DNA of 64,000 nt, from NCBI GenBank assembly GCA_963920705.1, contig OY987232.1, forward strand, positions 19,551,942 through 19,615,941, in the 5' to 3' direction. This DNA is from Odiellus spinosus (taxonomy: Eukaryota > Arthropoda > Arachnida > Opiliones > Phalangiidae). Under the pieces are notes generated by a model that was not told the DNA's origin, did not search any database, and saw nothing but the letters and a program-made list of their open reading frames with translations. Within the stretch, counting starts at the first letter, position 1. Each line of letters starts with the position of its first letter. Shown here piece after piece: positions 11,957-22,660 of the stretch. Position numbers and translations under genes: made by a program.

Positions 11957-13866
11957 TTATAGCAGGACGCATTTCTTGGAAGATTTCCATATATCTCTTC
12001 TCCGCTTTTTGTCAACCAACGGTGGCTGATTTCTGAAATTGGTAAGTGGAATTTTTGCTTTGAAAACGTGTAAACTCGACTTAATTTAGGACTTATTTGG
12101 TTTGAAACCCCCAAACTTGACTTAATTTAGGGCTTTTTTGTTTGAAAACCCGTAAACTTACCCTAATTTAGTTAAAAAATCTTTTTTAAAACCCATAAAA
12201 TTATCAATTAAGGCTTAGAAACTTATTCCCATAAATTTTTCGAACCAAGGCTTAGCTACTTTATAAATTATACCTACCTAATAATGCGTACAACTTCGTG
12301 AAAAGCTGCGTCCACGTTGAGTGGTGGATCTTTGGCACTTGTCTCAATGTAAGAAATCTGATGAAACGAAACAAATTATTTACTCGAGTCTAGTTTAGCT
12401 AATAAATGGTCCCTTACTTTGAGCTGACTCGCTAATTCACGACCCATATCTTCCGTAACTTTACGTAGATGAACAAGATCAATTTTATTGGCAACAAGTA
12501 GCATTGGGTACGAATCTCTAAGAATTCGTACCAAATTTTAGTTTTTAGATTAAAAGTTATTTAGTTCAACACACCTGTCTTTAACTCTGAGAATTTGTGT
12601 GTGAAAATGACGTATATTCTCGAAGCTTTGCTTGTCAGTTACGCTATAAACTAATAAAAAACCATCTCCTTTTCTCATATATTGTTCACGCATTGCGCTG
12701 AATTCTTCCTGACCAGCTGTGTCTAAAACTATACAAGAAAAAAGACTTAATTTTAAAAACCAAAGCTTAGATAATTTTTCCCACCCAGGCTTAGCCAATT
12801 TTTCCCACCCAGGCTTAGCCAATTTTTCCCCCCCCAGGCTTAGCCAATTTTTCCCACCCAAGCTTAGCCAATTTTTCCCACCCAAGCTTAGCCAATTTTT
12901 CCCACCCAAGCTTAGCCAATTTTTCCCACCCAAGCTTAGCCAATTTTTCCCACCCAAGCTTAGCCAATTTTTCCCACCCAAGCTTAGCCAATTTTTCCCA
13001 CCCAAGCTTAGCCAATTTTTCCCACCCAAGCTTAGCCAATTTTTCCCACCCAAGCTTAGCCAATTTTTCCCACCCAAGCTTAGCCAATTTTTCCCACCCA
13101 AGCTTAGCCAATTTTTCCCACCCAAGCTTAGCCAATTTTTCCCACCCAAGCTTAGCCAATTTTTCCCACCCAAGCTTAGCCAATTTTTCCCACCCAAGCT
13201 TAGCCAATTTTTCCCACCCAAGCTTAGCCAATTTTTCCCACCCAAGCTTAGCCAATTTTTCCCACCCAAGCTTAGCCAATTTCCTCCAACCAAAGCTTAG
13301 CAATTTTCCCCCCCACCAAGGCTTAGCAATTTTCCCCCCACCAAGGCTTAGCAATTTTCCCCCCCACCAAGGCTTAGCAATTTTCCCCCCCACCAAGGCT
13401 TAGCAATTTTCCCCCCACCAAGGCTTAGCAATTTTCCCCCCACCAAGGCTTAGCAATTTTCCCCCCCACCAAGGCTTAGCAATTTTCCCCCCCACCAAGG
13501 CTTAGCAATTTTCCCCACCCACCAAGGCTTAGCAATTTTCCCCACCCACCAAGGCTTAGCAATTTTCCCCCCCACCAAGGCTTAGCAATTCCCCCCCCCC
13601 CCCCCACCAAAGCTTAGCCAATTTTTCCCCCCACCAAGGCTTAGCAATTTTCCAAACCATATAACCTCTTTGCAATAGTTACCATCTAAAATACACCACT
13701 GTCCATCTATTTCCGTGTGTTGTATATAAGAATCTTCGATGGTTGGATCGTAATCCGTAACAAATAGTTTCTGGAAGAACTGTATTGTCAATGCTGATTT
13801 TCCCACACCACCGTCACCCACGACCACCAAACGGGAAGTAGGGATGTCATTTGGAGGTTTAGACAT
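11957..13866 (-). CDS. Ras64B: M-Ras / Ras64B-like small GTPase, copy 1
   Basis: Five exons give 197 residues: 13683-13866, 12575-12728, 12418-12517, 12278-12357 and 11957-12032. The fold is complete. P-loop GDGGVGKS, effector region [21 protein letters not shown] and ETSAK are all present, and the basic tail [13 protein letters not shown] ends in CAAX box CVLL. A terminal leucine favours geranylgeranylation and the basic run favours plasma-membrane association. The [13 protein letters not shown] start and the extended N-terminus place it in the R-Ras/M-Ras group, nearest fly Ras64B and vertebrate MRAS, which act in MAPK, SHOC2 and adhesion signalling. Intron 1 is swollen by a minisatellite. 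The neighbouring copy at 16457-17546 has identical exon lengths, so this is a recent duplicate under purifying selection. Confidence 0.95.
12779..13660. repeat. Minisatellite in Ras copy 1 intron 1
   Basis: There are two blocks. 12780-13280 has about twenty 24-bp units around AAGCTTAGCCAATTTTTCCC. 13280-13660 has about fourteen 24-26-bp units around CCAAGGCTTAGCAATTTTCC with a variable C run. The long open frames across it on both strands (for example 12719-13300) come from the unit length being divisible by three and are not genes. Confidence 0.97.
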
Positions 13867-14117
13867 GTTTATAATCTCTTTAACCGTTAGAAATAGTTTT
13901 ATTCTGATATCGAGGCCACTACCATTTACTTGAATGAGAATTTACGCGAGAAATCATTGTTTTATGCAAAAGATAGGCGTAGTACAGCTGCTTTTCATGT
14001 ATAGGCGTCCTTCTAGCATCATCTGGCACAAAAAATAGGCGCGCAGAAGCCAAGATTCACTCTAGTGATGTTGTATTCATGTATTTAAATGTACCTACAA
14101 AAAGAAACAAAAAACTT

Positions 14118-14250
14118 AAAGGGGCTATCTGCTATTTTGAAATCCCCTTTAAAGTCGCCTTCTTTGCTAGCTTAGCAGACGACATTGACCATAAATTGTA
14201 CAGTCAAAGCTAGGCTGTGCATAATGGTAGACGATTTTAAAGGCCCTATC
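14118..14250. repeat. MITE family D2
   Basis: TTAAAGGGGCTATCTGC opens the copy, then AAGTCGCCTTCTTT, then CTTAGCAGACGAC, then TCAAAGCTAGGCTGTG. The same words in order occur at 17799-17935 and, inverted, at 17960-18155 and 45903-46078. The shared terminal word TTTAAAGG..TATCTGC is inverted between the two ends. Confidence 0.75.
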
Positions 14251-14989
14251 TGAGTGTTTACTGTATAGTGCATATTTGGAGGTCATTATGCAGAATAATA
14301 ATAATGTTTTATTAGTATGTATTAGCCCAATTTCATAGGCTAAAAGTGCTCGATTCATCATTCAGAACCAATTTAGTTACAACATTTTACAGATTTGGCT
14401 AACAAAATAATTCTCCCATGTTTATTCATGTCCCAATTAATATTTTTTAAATCCCTGGTGGCATGAGACTTTAACATTTTAACTAAATCTTTATTAGTTA
14501 ATTTCTAGCATGAATTTCTATATTATGACTAACCAAGGCCCACTGTGATATTATACAAAAGGCAGGCCGGTTATAATTTCCTAACCAATTGACCCAGTAA
14601 ATGTAAAATTTATTAAGCTTAAAAAAACGCGTAATTATCAGTGCAAAAAATTGATTTAAATCAAATATTTTATACCTATTTTAGACATCCACTTTGTATG
14701 CGGTTTTTATACCCTTTATAGCTTTACTATCACAAAAAAATATGGGCTATGAACCCTATATATGAAAGGGCTGCGTTTAGCGACGCATACCGAAGAGTCC
14801 GGTAGACTACCGGTTAATATATTTTGTATTTAAAATCGTAGGAAGTTTAGGTTTCACAATATAAGGGTTCAATTAAATTTTATTAACAGGCTTAATTGTT
14901 TAAATTTGCTAAAAAATAATTGTAGGTCACGTAACTCTATAGCTCGCGTATTCTATAGATATAGAAACGCGGCCCTTCTTTGCTACTTC

Positions 14990-15420
14990 GGTTAGTTACT
15001 TAGAGATAATAATAACAAACTTATGATTACACGCGAAGACGCGTGAACTTTCAAATAGGGGCCAAGGTCGCGCGTGCGCGGTAGAAAGCCGTCAAGGTCG
15101 CACAATCCAGGGAAGCGGGAATTAAATAATAGAAATAGTGTACGATTACGACGCGCTTGCGCGATAAAAGCAGCCGCCGCCACCTGCGCTAGTATTTCCC
15201 ACCCATTCCTTCAATGAAAAATCCCGCAGCCAATGGAAAGAGAGTATAAGGAATTTCCTATCGCGTCTGAAGTCGCCGCGGGTAGTAGAAACCCGGAAGT
15301 CTATCTCCCTCCCGCGGAGTACGGGCCCGTAATATTGCGTGATTCTCCCACACATTCCGACAATGAAAATTACTACAGCCAATGAAAGGAGAGTATAATA
15401 TTAGGTGGGGAAATATTACG
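14990..15420. mobile_element. GC-rich dispersed element D4
   Basis: This GC-rich island is repeated almost whole, in opposite orientation, at 43418-43866. It contains two internal near-repeats of TTCCATTGGCTGT (seen here as the reverse complement) followed by TTTTCATTG, about 140 bp apart, and clusters of GCGC. No coding and no clear target duplication; class unknown. Confidence 0.75.
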
Positions 15421-16456
15421 TATACAGTAGGCCTAGCGTTTTTTTTGGTCTAAAAAATGTCAGCGTCTTTTTTATACTTTAGGCTTAGGTGGTAGTTGGA
15501 ATGTATGGAATTCATGGGTGTCCTTTTAATTTTGTTTATGTCTGTCTTCAATAAACGGATCGAGTACTCGTTTTTATCGAGTACTCGTTTCTAATGAGTA
15601 CATTTATAGGAATTGAATTGAGTACTCGTTTTTATCGAGTATAATTTATAAAAATTGTAGAAATAAAAACGCGTAATTTACGAAAAGCATAAATTATTAT
15701 TTTATTTAAAATAATTCAAGTTTTGACAGAATTTATAAATGGTAATGGCCAAGGCCCGAAATTGTAGCTGTACCCGAATCAAAACTTATTTCGCATTCTT
15801 AGTTAAGGTTTAGTTTATTAGTAAAGGAACTATATGGTAGACTTAGTTATAATTAAATTTAATAATATATGCGATTATGTTTTGATATAGACTGTAATTG
15901 CTACAAATTTCGGAAACCGTAGCATTTTAGACAAAAAAATCCAATTAACAGTTGGTTATTTATTTAGTTTGACAATTTGTTCGAGTAAAGTAAGACTTAA
16001 AAGTATAAAATAGCTTAACAAAATAGTTATAGTTTACGTTAAGCAAATTTTTAATTTTCCCTCGTTAACTTTCATCAAGTTAAAGAAGGTGACCACCATT
16101 TTGGGGTGTTTTTATAAAAACTTAAAACTGAAAAAGGTCCATAATCAATTTACAGTAAAACCTTGTTATAATTGCTGTAAATATATTTAAATTAGGCCTA
16201 GTTTTAGGTAGTAAATCTTTTAACTCTACCCAGTTAGAGGTTAAGCCTATTTAGGGCCTACTTTTAGCAGACGAAAAAAGATCAAAATCTCCCGCTGCAA
16301 AACCAAGGCTTAGCACACTATAACAAAACAGATTATTCAAGGTTTTACTCTAGATCTGAAATATTTGGTGTATGTTAAACAAGTAACGCGCGTGTCAGCG
16401 TGTGTTATAAAAAAAACATTAATATAAGCGCTGGTTTTAACGTGATTTTTTTTTAT

Positions 16457-17546
16457 TTACAGCAGAACGCATTTCTTTGAAGATTTCCATATATCTCTTC
16501 GGCGCTTTTTGTCCAACAATGGAGGCTGATTTCTGCAATTGGTAAGTTAAATTTAAAATTAATTACAACCCGGTACTTTTTTGTTATAAAAACCCCGTAA
16601 ATTAGGGAAACAAAGGCTTAGCAAACTGCCGATTAATTTTTAACCACGGCTTAAGTGCTTCCTACCTAATAATGCGCACAACTTCGTGAAAAGCTGCGTC
16701 CACGTTGAGTGGTGGATCTTTGGCACTTGTTTCAATGTAAGAAATCTGATGAAACGATACAAATTATTTACTCGAGTTTTGTTTAGCTAATAACGGTCTC
16801 TTACTTTGAGCTGACTCGCTAATTCACGACCCATATCTTCCGTGACTTTACGTAGATGAACAAGATCAATTTTATTGGCAACAAGTAGCATAGGATATTC
16901 GTTTCTGATAATTTATCAAAATTTAGTTTCGTAGATCTAAATTTAAAATTTAATTTAGTCGACGTACCTGTCTTTCAGCCTGAGAATTGTGGTATGAAAA
17001 TTTGGTATGTTCTCGTAGCTTTGCTTGTCCGTTACGCTATAAACTAATAAAAAACCATCTCCTACTCTCATATATTGTTCACGCATTGCGCTGAATTCTT
17101 CCTGACCAGCGGTGTCTAAAACTTTATGAAATTAAACAAAATTTATGACCAAAAGTTAATAAAAAACTTTAAGTATTAGCAACTCCCCTTATCTTTCAAA
17201 CCAAGGCTTAGCAACGTTCCCCTAATCTTTTAAACCAAGGCTTAGCAACGTTCCCCTAATCTTTTAAACCAAGGCTTAGCAACTTTCCCGAATCATTCAA
17301 ACCAAGGCTTAGCAACTATTACTTTGTAAATTTTAGACCTATTTAAATAAGGAAAACCTTACCATCTAAAATACACCACTGTCCATCTATTTCCGTGTGT
17401 TGTATATAAGAATCTTCGATGGTTGGATCGTAATCCGTAACAAATAGTTTCTGGAAGAACTGTATAGTCAATGCTGATTTTCCCACACCACCGTCACCGA
17501 CAATCACCAAACGGGAGGTTGGGATGTCATTTGGAGGCTTTGACAT
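16457..17546 (-). CDS. Ras64B: M-Ras / Ras64B-like small GTPase, copy 2
   Basis: Exons 17363-17546, 16968-17121, 16805-16904, 16666-16745 and 16457-16532 (184, 154, 100, 80 and 76 nt, the same lengths as copy 1) give 197 residues. All GTPase motifs and the CVLL CAAX box are intact. Differences from copy 1 are few and mild: VIVGDGG for VVVGDGG, MRVGDG for [24 protein letters not shown] for [18 protein letters not shown], and RNEYPM for RDSYPM. They cluster in the helix after DTAGQ and just before NKID, away from the nucleotide-binding motifs. Intron positions and phases are shared, so this arose by DNA duplication, not retroposition. Whether the two copies differ in expression cannot be told from the sequence. 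Confidence 0.95.
17190..17325. repeat. Short minisatellite in Ras copy 2 intron 1
   Basis: About four units of roughly 33 bp built on AACCAAGGCTTAGCAAC plus a C/T-rich spacer. It has the same core motif and the same intron as the large array in copy 1. Confidence 0.9.
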
Positions 17547-17798
17547 GGTTTTTGTTTCTCTTTGAGCGCGAGATGTTAGTTGTTTTACTCAAAAATCGAG
17601 TCCACTACGATTATCTTAGTCTTAGTTGTATTCTCACGAAAGAATTTCATAATGTTTTAGTTAAAATTCATCAGCTTTTCATGTTTAGGCCCTTTTTTTT
17701 TTTTTTTTGTTTGAAAGAGTAGTTTCACGCGAGTAACACTGCGTTAGTTTCTATAGCAATAAATCTGCGCATGAACCTATGTAAAGAAGTAAGAAAAC

Positions 17799-18160
17799 TT
17801 TAAAGGGACTATCTGTGATTTTTAAAACCCCTTTAAAGTCGCCTTCTTTTCTAGCTTAGCAGACGACGTTGTACAGTCAAAGCTAGGCTGTGTACATATG
17901 GGAAGAGCAGATAGTACCTTTAAAAAACAAAACCAAACATCGTCTGCTAAGCATGAAAAAAAAAAACAATTTTAAAAGGACTTTAAAGGCCCTATCTGCT
18001 CTGAAACTTGCCCCTTTAAAATGCTCTTCCCTTACGCACGCAGCCTAGCTTTTACTGTACAACTTGTTTTGTACAACGTCGTCTGCTAAGCTTGAAAAGA
18101 AGGCGACTTTAAAGGGGATTTTAAAACCGCAGATAGTCCCTTCAAACCCAAATGAAACAT
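17799..18160. repeat. Two inverted D2 MITE copies back to back
   Basis: 17799-17935 reads in one direction (TTTAAAGGGACTATCTG to AGATAGTACCTTTAAA). 17960-18155 reads in the other (TTTAAAGGCCCTATCTGC to GCAGATAGTCCCTT). Each contains AGCAGACGAC or its complement and the TACAGTCAAAGCTAGGC-type block. Confidence 0.8.
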
Positions 18161-19387
18161 CGTCTGCTAGGGTGGGTTTTTAAGCCTCCCTTTTAGCTTA
18201 GCATATTACCTTTTTCAATTAAAATTATAAAAGATAATTAAGATCAGCACAAAAAATGTAAGAAATGGAAATATAAATGATAATATCATGTAGTATTCAT
18301 TATCCCTTTCAAAATCCAATAGGGGGGGGGGCAAAAACATTCCCAGGAAATTGAATAACAAGAACTTAAATGTTCCCACGCTACAAACTGAAAGCCCATT
18401 TGAGTCCCCATGCTAATATGTACGCTCTGTTAAGATTAAATGATGACCAAACCATTAAAATATTTAAGTAATTAAAGCATTTTATCATGACTAACCAAGG
18501 CCTAGGTGAGGTGACACTTGATTAGAGACTTAGTAATAACAGAGAAGGCTATATCTAATTAATCTACAAATGAAACTTGACGCAAAAAAGATTTAAAATC
18601 ATACCGTAATTATTAGACAAAAATATTTGTTCTTATTCAAGGTGTTATACCTTTTTAGATGTCCACTAATTGAATGGGCACCCTTGTTTATTTTTACAAA
18701 GCCAAGCCTATGAGAATGTTACTCTAAGCTGTAAATGGTACCTCTGTGTTAGAAAAAATCACGAAATTCCCTAGCGGACATAATGGAAAACTAATTTAAA
18801 AAGCATTGCGAGTTTTGGTTTTTCCACTATGATTTTGGGTTAACAACTCCCATACGAAGGTTCCACGCTTATAGCCTTTGCGGCAAAGATTAGTGTTTGA
18901 GGGCAGTAACTATAGTTACACAGAACAATCAGTACGCTTTTTTTTTGGACTGAACACTTGAGGATTCCAAAGCTGTTGTCTGCTAAGGTGTTGATACCTT
19001 GTAAACCGTGCCAAAACTAATTTCATATGAAATAAGATTATTTGAAACTAGTAATAATCAACAATCGAGTTCTATGAAAAATTATTCCATGTTAATTGAA
19101 GTTTTATACACATATTGGACATAATTTGATGTACTACGCTTATTTCCGTTCCAGGCTTTACTGATCATCATCCACTAGCAGACGACAGTCCGACAGAGTA
19201 AAATACGTCAAGAACTGAATCGTTTATCAACCGGGGTGTTTGAAAACATCTAATATTTAACAACTGATAAATCGATTAACAACAGTCTGATTAATTGGAA
19301 AAGAAAATGAAGGTACCTTGACCAAACAAATATCAGCGGAACTTCCAGGACATAGCGTAAAGATTCATCAATCAATTAAACAACAGG
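18161..19387. other. Intergenic, no gene seen
   Basis: AT-rich spacer; its first 500 bp is the edge of the Ras duplication. Isolated AGCAGACGAC-type motifs occur near 18975 and 19187. The stretch just before 19388 is the probable 5' region of the next gene. Confidence 0.5.
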
Positions 19388-22300
19388 ATGGATGCTAAAG
19401 ATGAAGACGTGAGTTAAACTTAACTTTTCTATATTTTAGTTGTTTTTAAGCATACTGTTAAGTTATTTATGCGTCAGGCATGGGTACTTTCCCCAGAATT
19501 TGCATATAAGTAGGTATAATTATATTGATTATGCTCCGATATTCACGTCCTCACCTACAAAATGAGTGCACCGTTAAGTTTCATTCTACTCCTAAGGTTA
19601 ATTCACTAAGATATTTGCACGAATCCTTATCAAACATGAAAGAATGAGTTAAAAAGATATAAAATATCCTACAATGGTTTTTTGTTGTTGCGGTCACTTT
19701 GCATATTTAAACGGTGATCTGATGATGTGATCACTAATTGTCAAATTGCATTAGGAATATTTATTGCAAGTGGTTTTGGTTCAATTTATATTTGACCCGC
19801 ACGTATTATCCCCGATAAAGAGACTCTAATCACAAGGTTTCACTGTAATTTACCGTTAAAAATAGTCCGCTAAGCCTAAAAGTTGAAAATTTCCTGAGAA
19901 AAGTTAGTCACTGATCCCAATGAAATAAAAAACGACTCGTGAATGATTTTAAGTCGCGTTATTTTTAAGAAAAGTCTCTTTTGGTTCGTGGAATGCTATT
20001 TAAAAGACCTAATCTTAGATTGGCATTACCTTTTTGAAGTAAATATGAAATTGCTTCGTGCCTAATTTGGCAACTTTAAATCCTGACGCAACAGGAATCA
20101 GTTGCCGAGGAAACTGAAGATGATGATCAAGAAATTGACTATCTAATGTTAAGATCATCGTCTCAAAGGTTTTGGGATAAAATATCGCAATTAGAAAAAA
20201 AATACGGCAATGCGGAAGATTCCTACGATTACGTAGTTGATCCGACAAATTACCGTTGTTATCCAACTCAAAATAAGTTGAAAGAAATTATAAAATCTGC
20301 CCCAAATATTTCTATGAACAAAGTTACTGATAATTTATCAGATAATAGTAACATTAATGAAAAACTTCAAGAAAACATTCCTATCGTGAATCTTGGATTA
20401 ATTTCGACATCGGAAATTGATGAATATGATATTTCTTCTGATGGGGAATTCAATGAAAATGACGAATTTGATATTTCTTCTGATGGGAGCTTAATTGAAT
20501 ACGTTGGAAATTGTTCATCTGATGGGAGCTTAATTGAAAACGTGGGAAATAGTTTATCTGATGGAAAATTTCGTGGAAATGATGTATCGGATAGGAATAT
20601 GAATCAGATTTACAATGAAACTCGTGTTAAACCATGCCACGTACTTTTAACTAGGCTAGATAGTTTCAATATTTGTAATTCAATCCGTACTGATTGGCTT
20701 CAAAGAGATAGTTCAACAAAAAAGCTAGAGTTGCTTCGGAACATTCCAAAAACTATTGTTGATGGCAAAGATTCAGTTACTGGGTTTGAATCAGGCTTGG
20801 AAGACACGGTTCCCAATAAGGTAGTTACTGATATTAATGGAGAAATTAATGTCGAAACTACGACGAAACTTGGACCCGAAAATGTCGAAACTACGACGAA
20901 ACCAGGAGTCAATAATATCGAAACTTCAACGAAACCTGGAGCCAATGTCGAAACTATGACAGAACCAGGAGTAAATGTCGAAATTTCGCCCAAACCAGGA
21001 GTAAATGTCGAAATTTCGCCAAAACCAGGAGTAAATGTCGAAATTTCGCCCAAACCAGGAGTAAATGTCGAAATTTCGCCCAAACCAGGAGTAAATGTAG
21101 AAATTTCGCCCAAACCAGGAGTAAATGTCGAAATTTCGCCCAAACCAGGAGTAAATGTCGAAATTTCGCCCAAACCAGGAGTAAATGTCGAAATTTCGCC
21201 CAAACCAGGAGTAAATGTCGAAATTTCGCCCAAACCAGGAGTAAATGTCGAAATTTCGCCCAAACCAGGAGTAAATGTCGAAATTTCGCCCAAACCAGGA
21301 GTAAATGTCGAAATTTCGCCCAAACCAGGAGTAAATGTCGAAATTTCGCCGAAACCAGGAGTAAATGTCGAAATTTCGCCCAAACCAGGAGTAAATGTCG
21401 AAATTTCGCCCAAACCAGGAGTAAATGTCGAAATTTCGCCCAAACCAGGAGTAAATGTCGAAATTTCGCCCAAACCAGGAGTAAATGTCGAAATTTCGCC
21501 CAAACCAGGAGTAAATGTCGAAATTTCGCCCAAACCAGGAGTAAATGTTGAAATTTCGCCGAAACCAGGAGCCAATGTTGAAATTTCGCCGAAACCAGGA
21601 GCCAATGTCAAAATAACACCGAAACGTAGCTTCGATGACATCGGTTTTAAACCAAAACGTATATATTGTTTTGAGAAGTCTACTCGGAAATGCCTTTCCA
21701 GTAATCCCGACTTTACCCGAAATAGTCAAGACAGTAAAGTCGAATCAACACCAGAAGTCATTCTCATCGACACGTCGTTGAATCTTGAAGCTAATCTGGT
21801 CAACACGTCGTCGAATCTTGAAGGCAGTACAAAATTAGCTATTAGAAATAATATCAACACGAATAAAGATGTCGAAAATGATTCTAATTACGAAAGTCCT
21901 TGTAAAAAATTGAAATTCGACCAAGGCTTAGCGATTGAAAATTCGAAAACAAACGCCATTTCAAAACGAAAAACAGATTCGGAACATAATTTAAAATCCA
22001 AAACAAAATTTAAGTCTATTGTTGAATCTACTCCAAAACGTTTGAAATCTAAGTTCAAAGACTTGAACAGTGAAATTAACTCACGAAAACATGAATCCAC
22101 AAACCACACGCAATCGAATTCATCGGACCAACAACTAAGCTCAATTCAAAACGAATCACAATGTTCAAATAGTAATAATTTCGATAAAGAATTTTCAAAT
22201 ACCAACGAAGAATCAAGTTCGAATGAATTATTTGATTGGAGAAATCCACCTAGGAGTTTTTATTCCATTTCGTCTGAAAGTTCAAGTACTTTAACAAGTA

Positions 22301-22410
22301 GTAACAATTCAAATAAACGTAAAAGATATTCTTTCGTTGGCATTGGACAAGATTTAACCGGTAAGAAATATTCGGTTAAAACTAAACAAACATCTACCAT
22401 AAAAAGGTAA
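19388..22410 (+). CDS. Unrecognised 778-residue low-complexity, probably nuclear protein
   Basis: A 21-nt first exon 19388-19408 (MDAKDED, donor GTGAGT) and one large exon 20095-22410 (acceptor CAACAG) join in frame. An acidic N-terminus (EETEDDDQEIDYL) is followed by FWDKISQLEKKYG and a Ser/Asp-rich region with three DISSDG/SSDGSLIE-like repeats at about residues 120-165. Then come about 21 copies of the decapeptide NVEISPKPGV (roughly residues 290-510), and a Lys/Ser/Asn-rich tail with several basic patches (KPKRIY, SKRKTD, NKRKRYSF). Each SPKP is a proline-directed phosphosite-like motif. There are no membrane segments or signal peptide. The final block RYSFVGIGQDLTGKKYSVKTKQ looks conserved, but I do not recognise it. 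A chromatin or cell-cycle role is only a guess from the composition. The gene contains one CCAAGGCTTAGC motif at 21921. Confidence 0.8.
20970..21620 (+). repeat. In-frame 30-bp coding minisatellite
   Basis: About 21 near-identical 30-bp units (core GTAAATGTCGAAATTTCGCC) encode the decapeptide NVEISPKPGV. Edge units are degenerate (NVETTTKPG, NIETSTKPG, NVETMTEPG) and the centre is nearly uniform. This is the expected pattern for unequal exchange from an older degenerate seed. Confidence 0.97.
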
Positions 22411-22660
22411 ATATATTTTTGTAATTAAAAGTAGATAAATATAATTTTTTGTAATTAAAAACAAACTATTTTTAGTGCTGAATGTTATTTTTATAATTAA
22501 TTTTAATTAAATTTTATTTTATATAATTCAAATTTTTGTTTAAATATATATTCGTTTAATATTAAAAATTCATCTTAAGATGATTATTATTTAATCTTAT
22601 TTCCTCGTGACTTAATTTAAATCCAATCAATTTATAATATTTTTAAATAATTACTTTATT
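22411..22660. other. Short convergent spacer
   Basis: A very AT-rich 250 bp between the stop codons of two convergent genes. Nothing else is seen. Confidence 0.6.

Larger units (their letters stand above)
11070..14700. repeat. Segmental duplication, unit 1 (Ras copy 1)
   Basis: Matches outside the exons define the unit. 11070-11280 resembles 15670-15900 (GCATAAATTATT, then TAATGGCCA). The D2 MITE upstream of each Ras gene is shared (14118, 17799). 14520-14700 resembles 18480-18670 (TGACTAACCAAGGCC, then ACATCCACT against ATGTCCACT). Introns and flanks have drifted far more than the exons. Confidence 0.7.
13867..16456. other. Spacer between the Ras duplicates
   Basis: No gene seen. It contains a D2 MITE (14118-14250), the GC-rich D4 element (14990-15420) and a pair of CGAGTACTCG palindromes near 15560-15640. 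The open frames at 14992-15382 lie inside D4 and have no family similarity. Confidence 0.6.
15665..18670. repeat. Segmental duplication, unit 2 (Ras copy 2)
   Basis: Counterpart of 11070-14700, in direct orientation. It is shorter, mainly because the intron 1 array is only a few units long here. Confidence 0.7.

Noticed and set aside
12550..13396. Long open frames on both strands across the Ras intron (glycine/leucine or phenylalanine/proline repeats)
   Set aside because: They are products of a 24-bp tandem unit, which keeps several frames open, and are interrupted by real Ras exons with splice sites.
20700..21729. Reverse-strand open frames of 267 and 313 codons
   Set aside because: They are shadows of the 30-bp coding minisatellite in the plus-strand gene; no start context or non-repeat domain.
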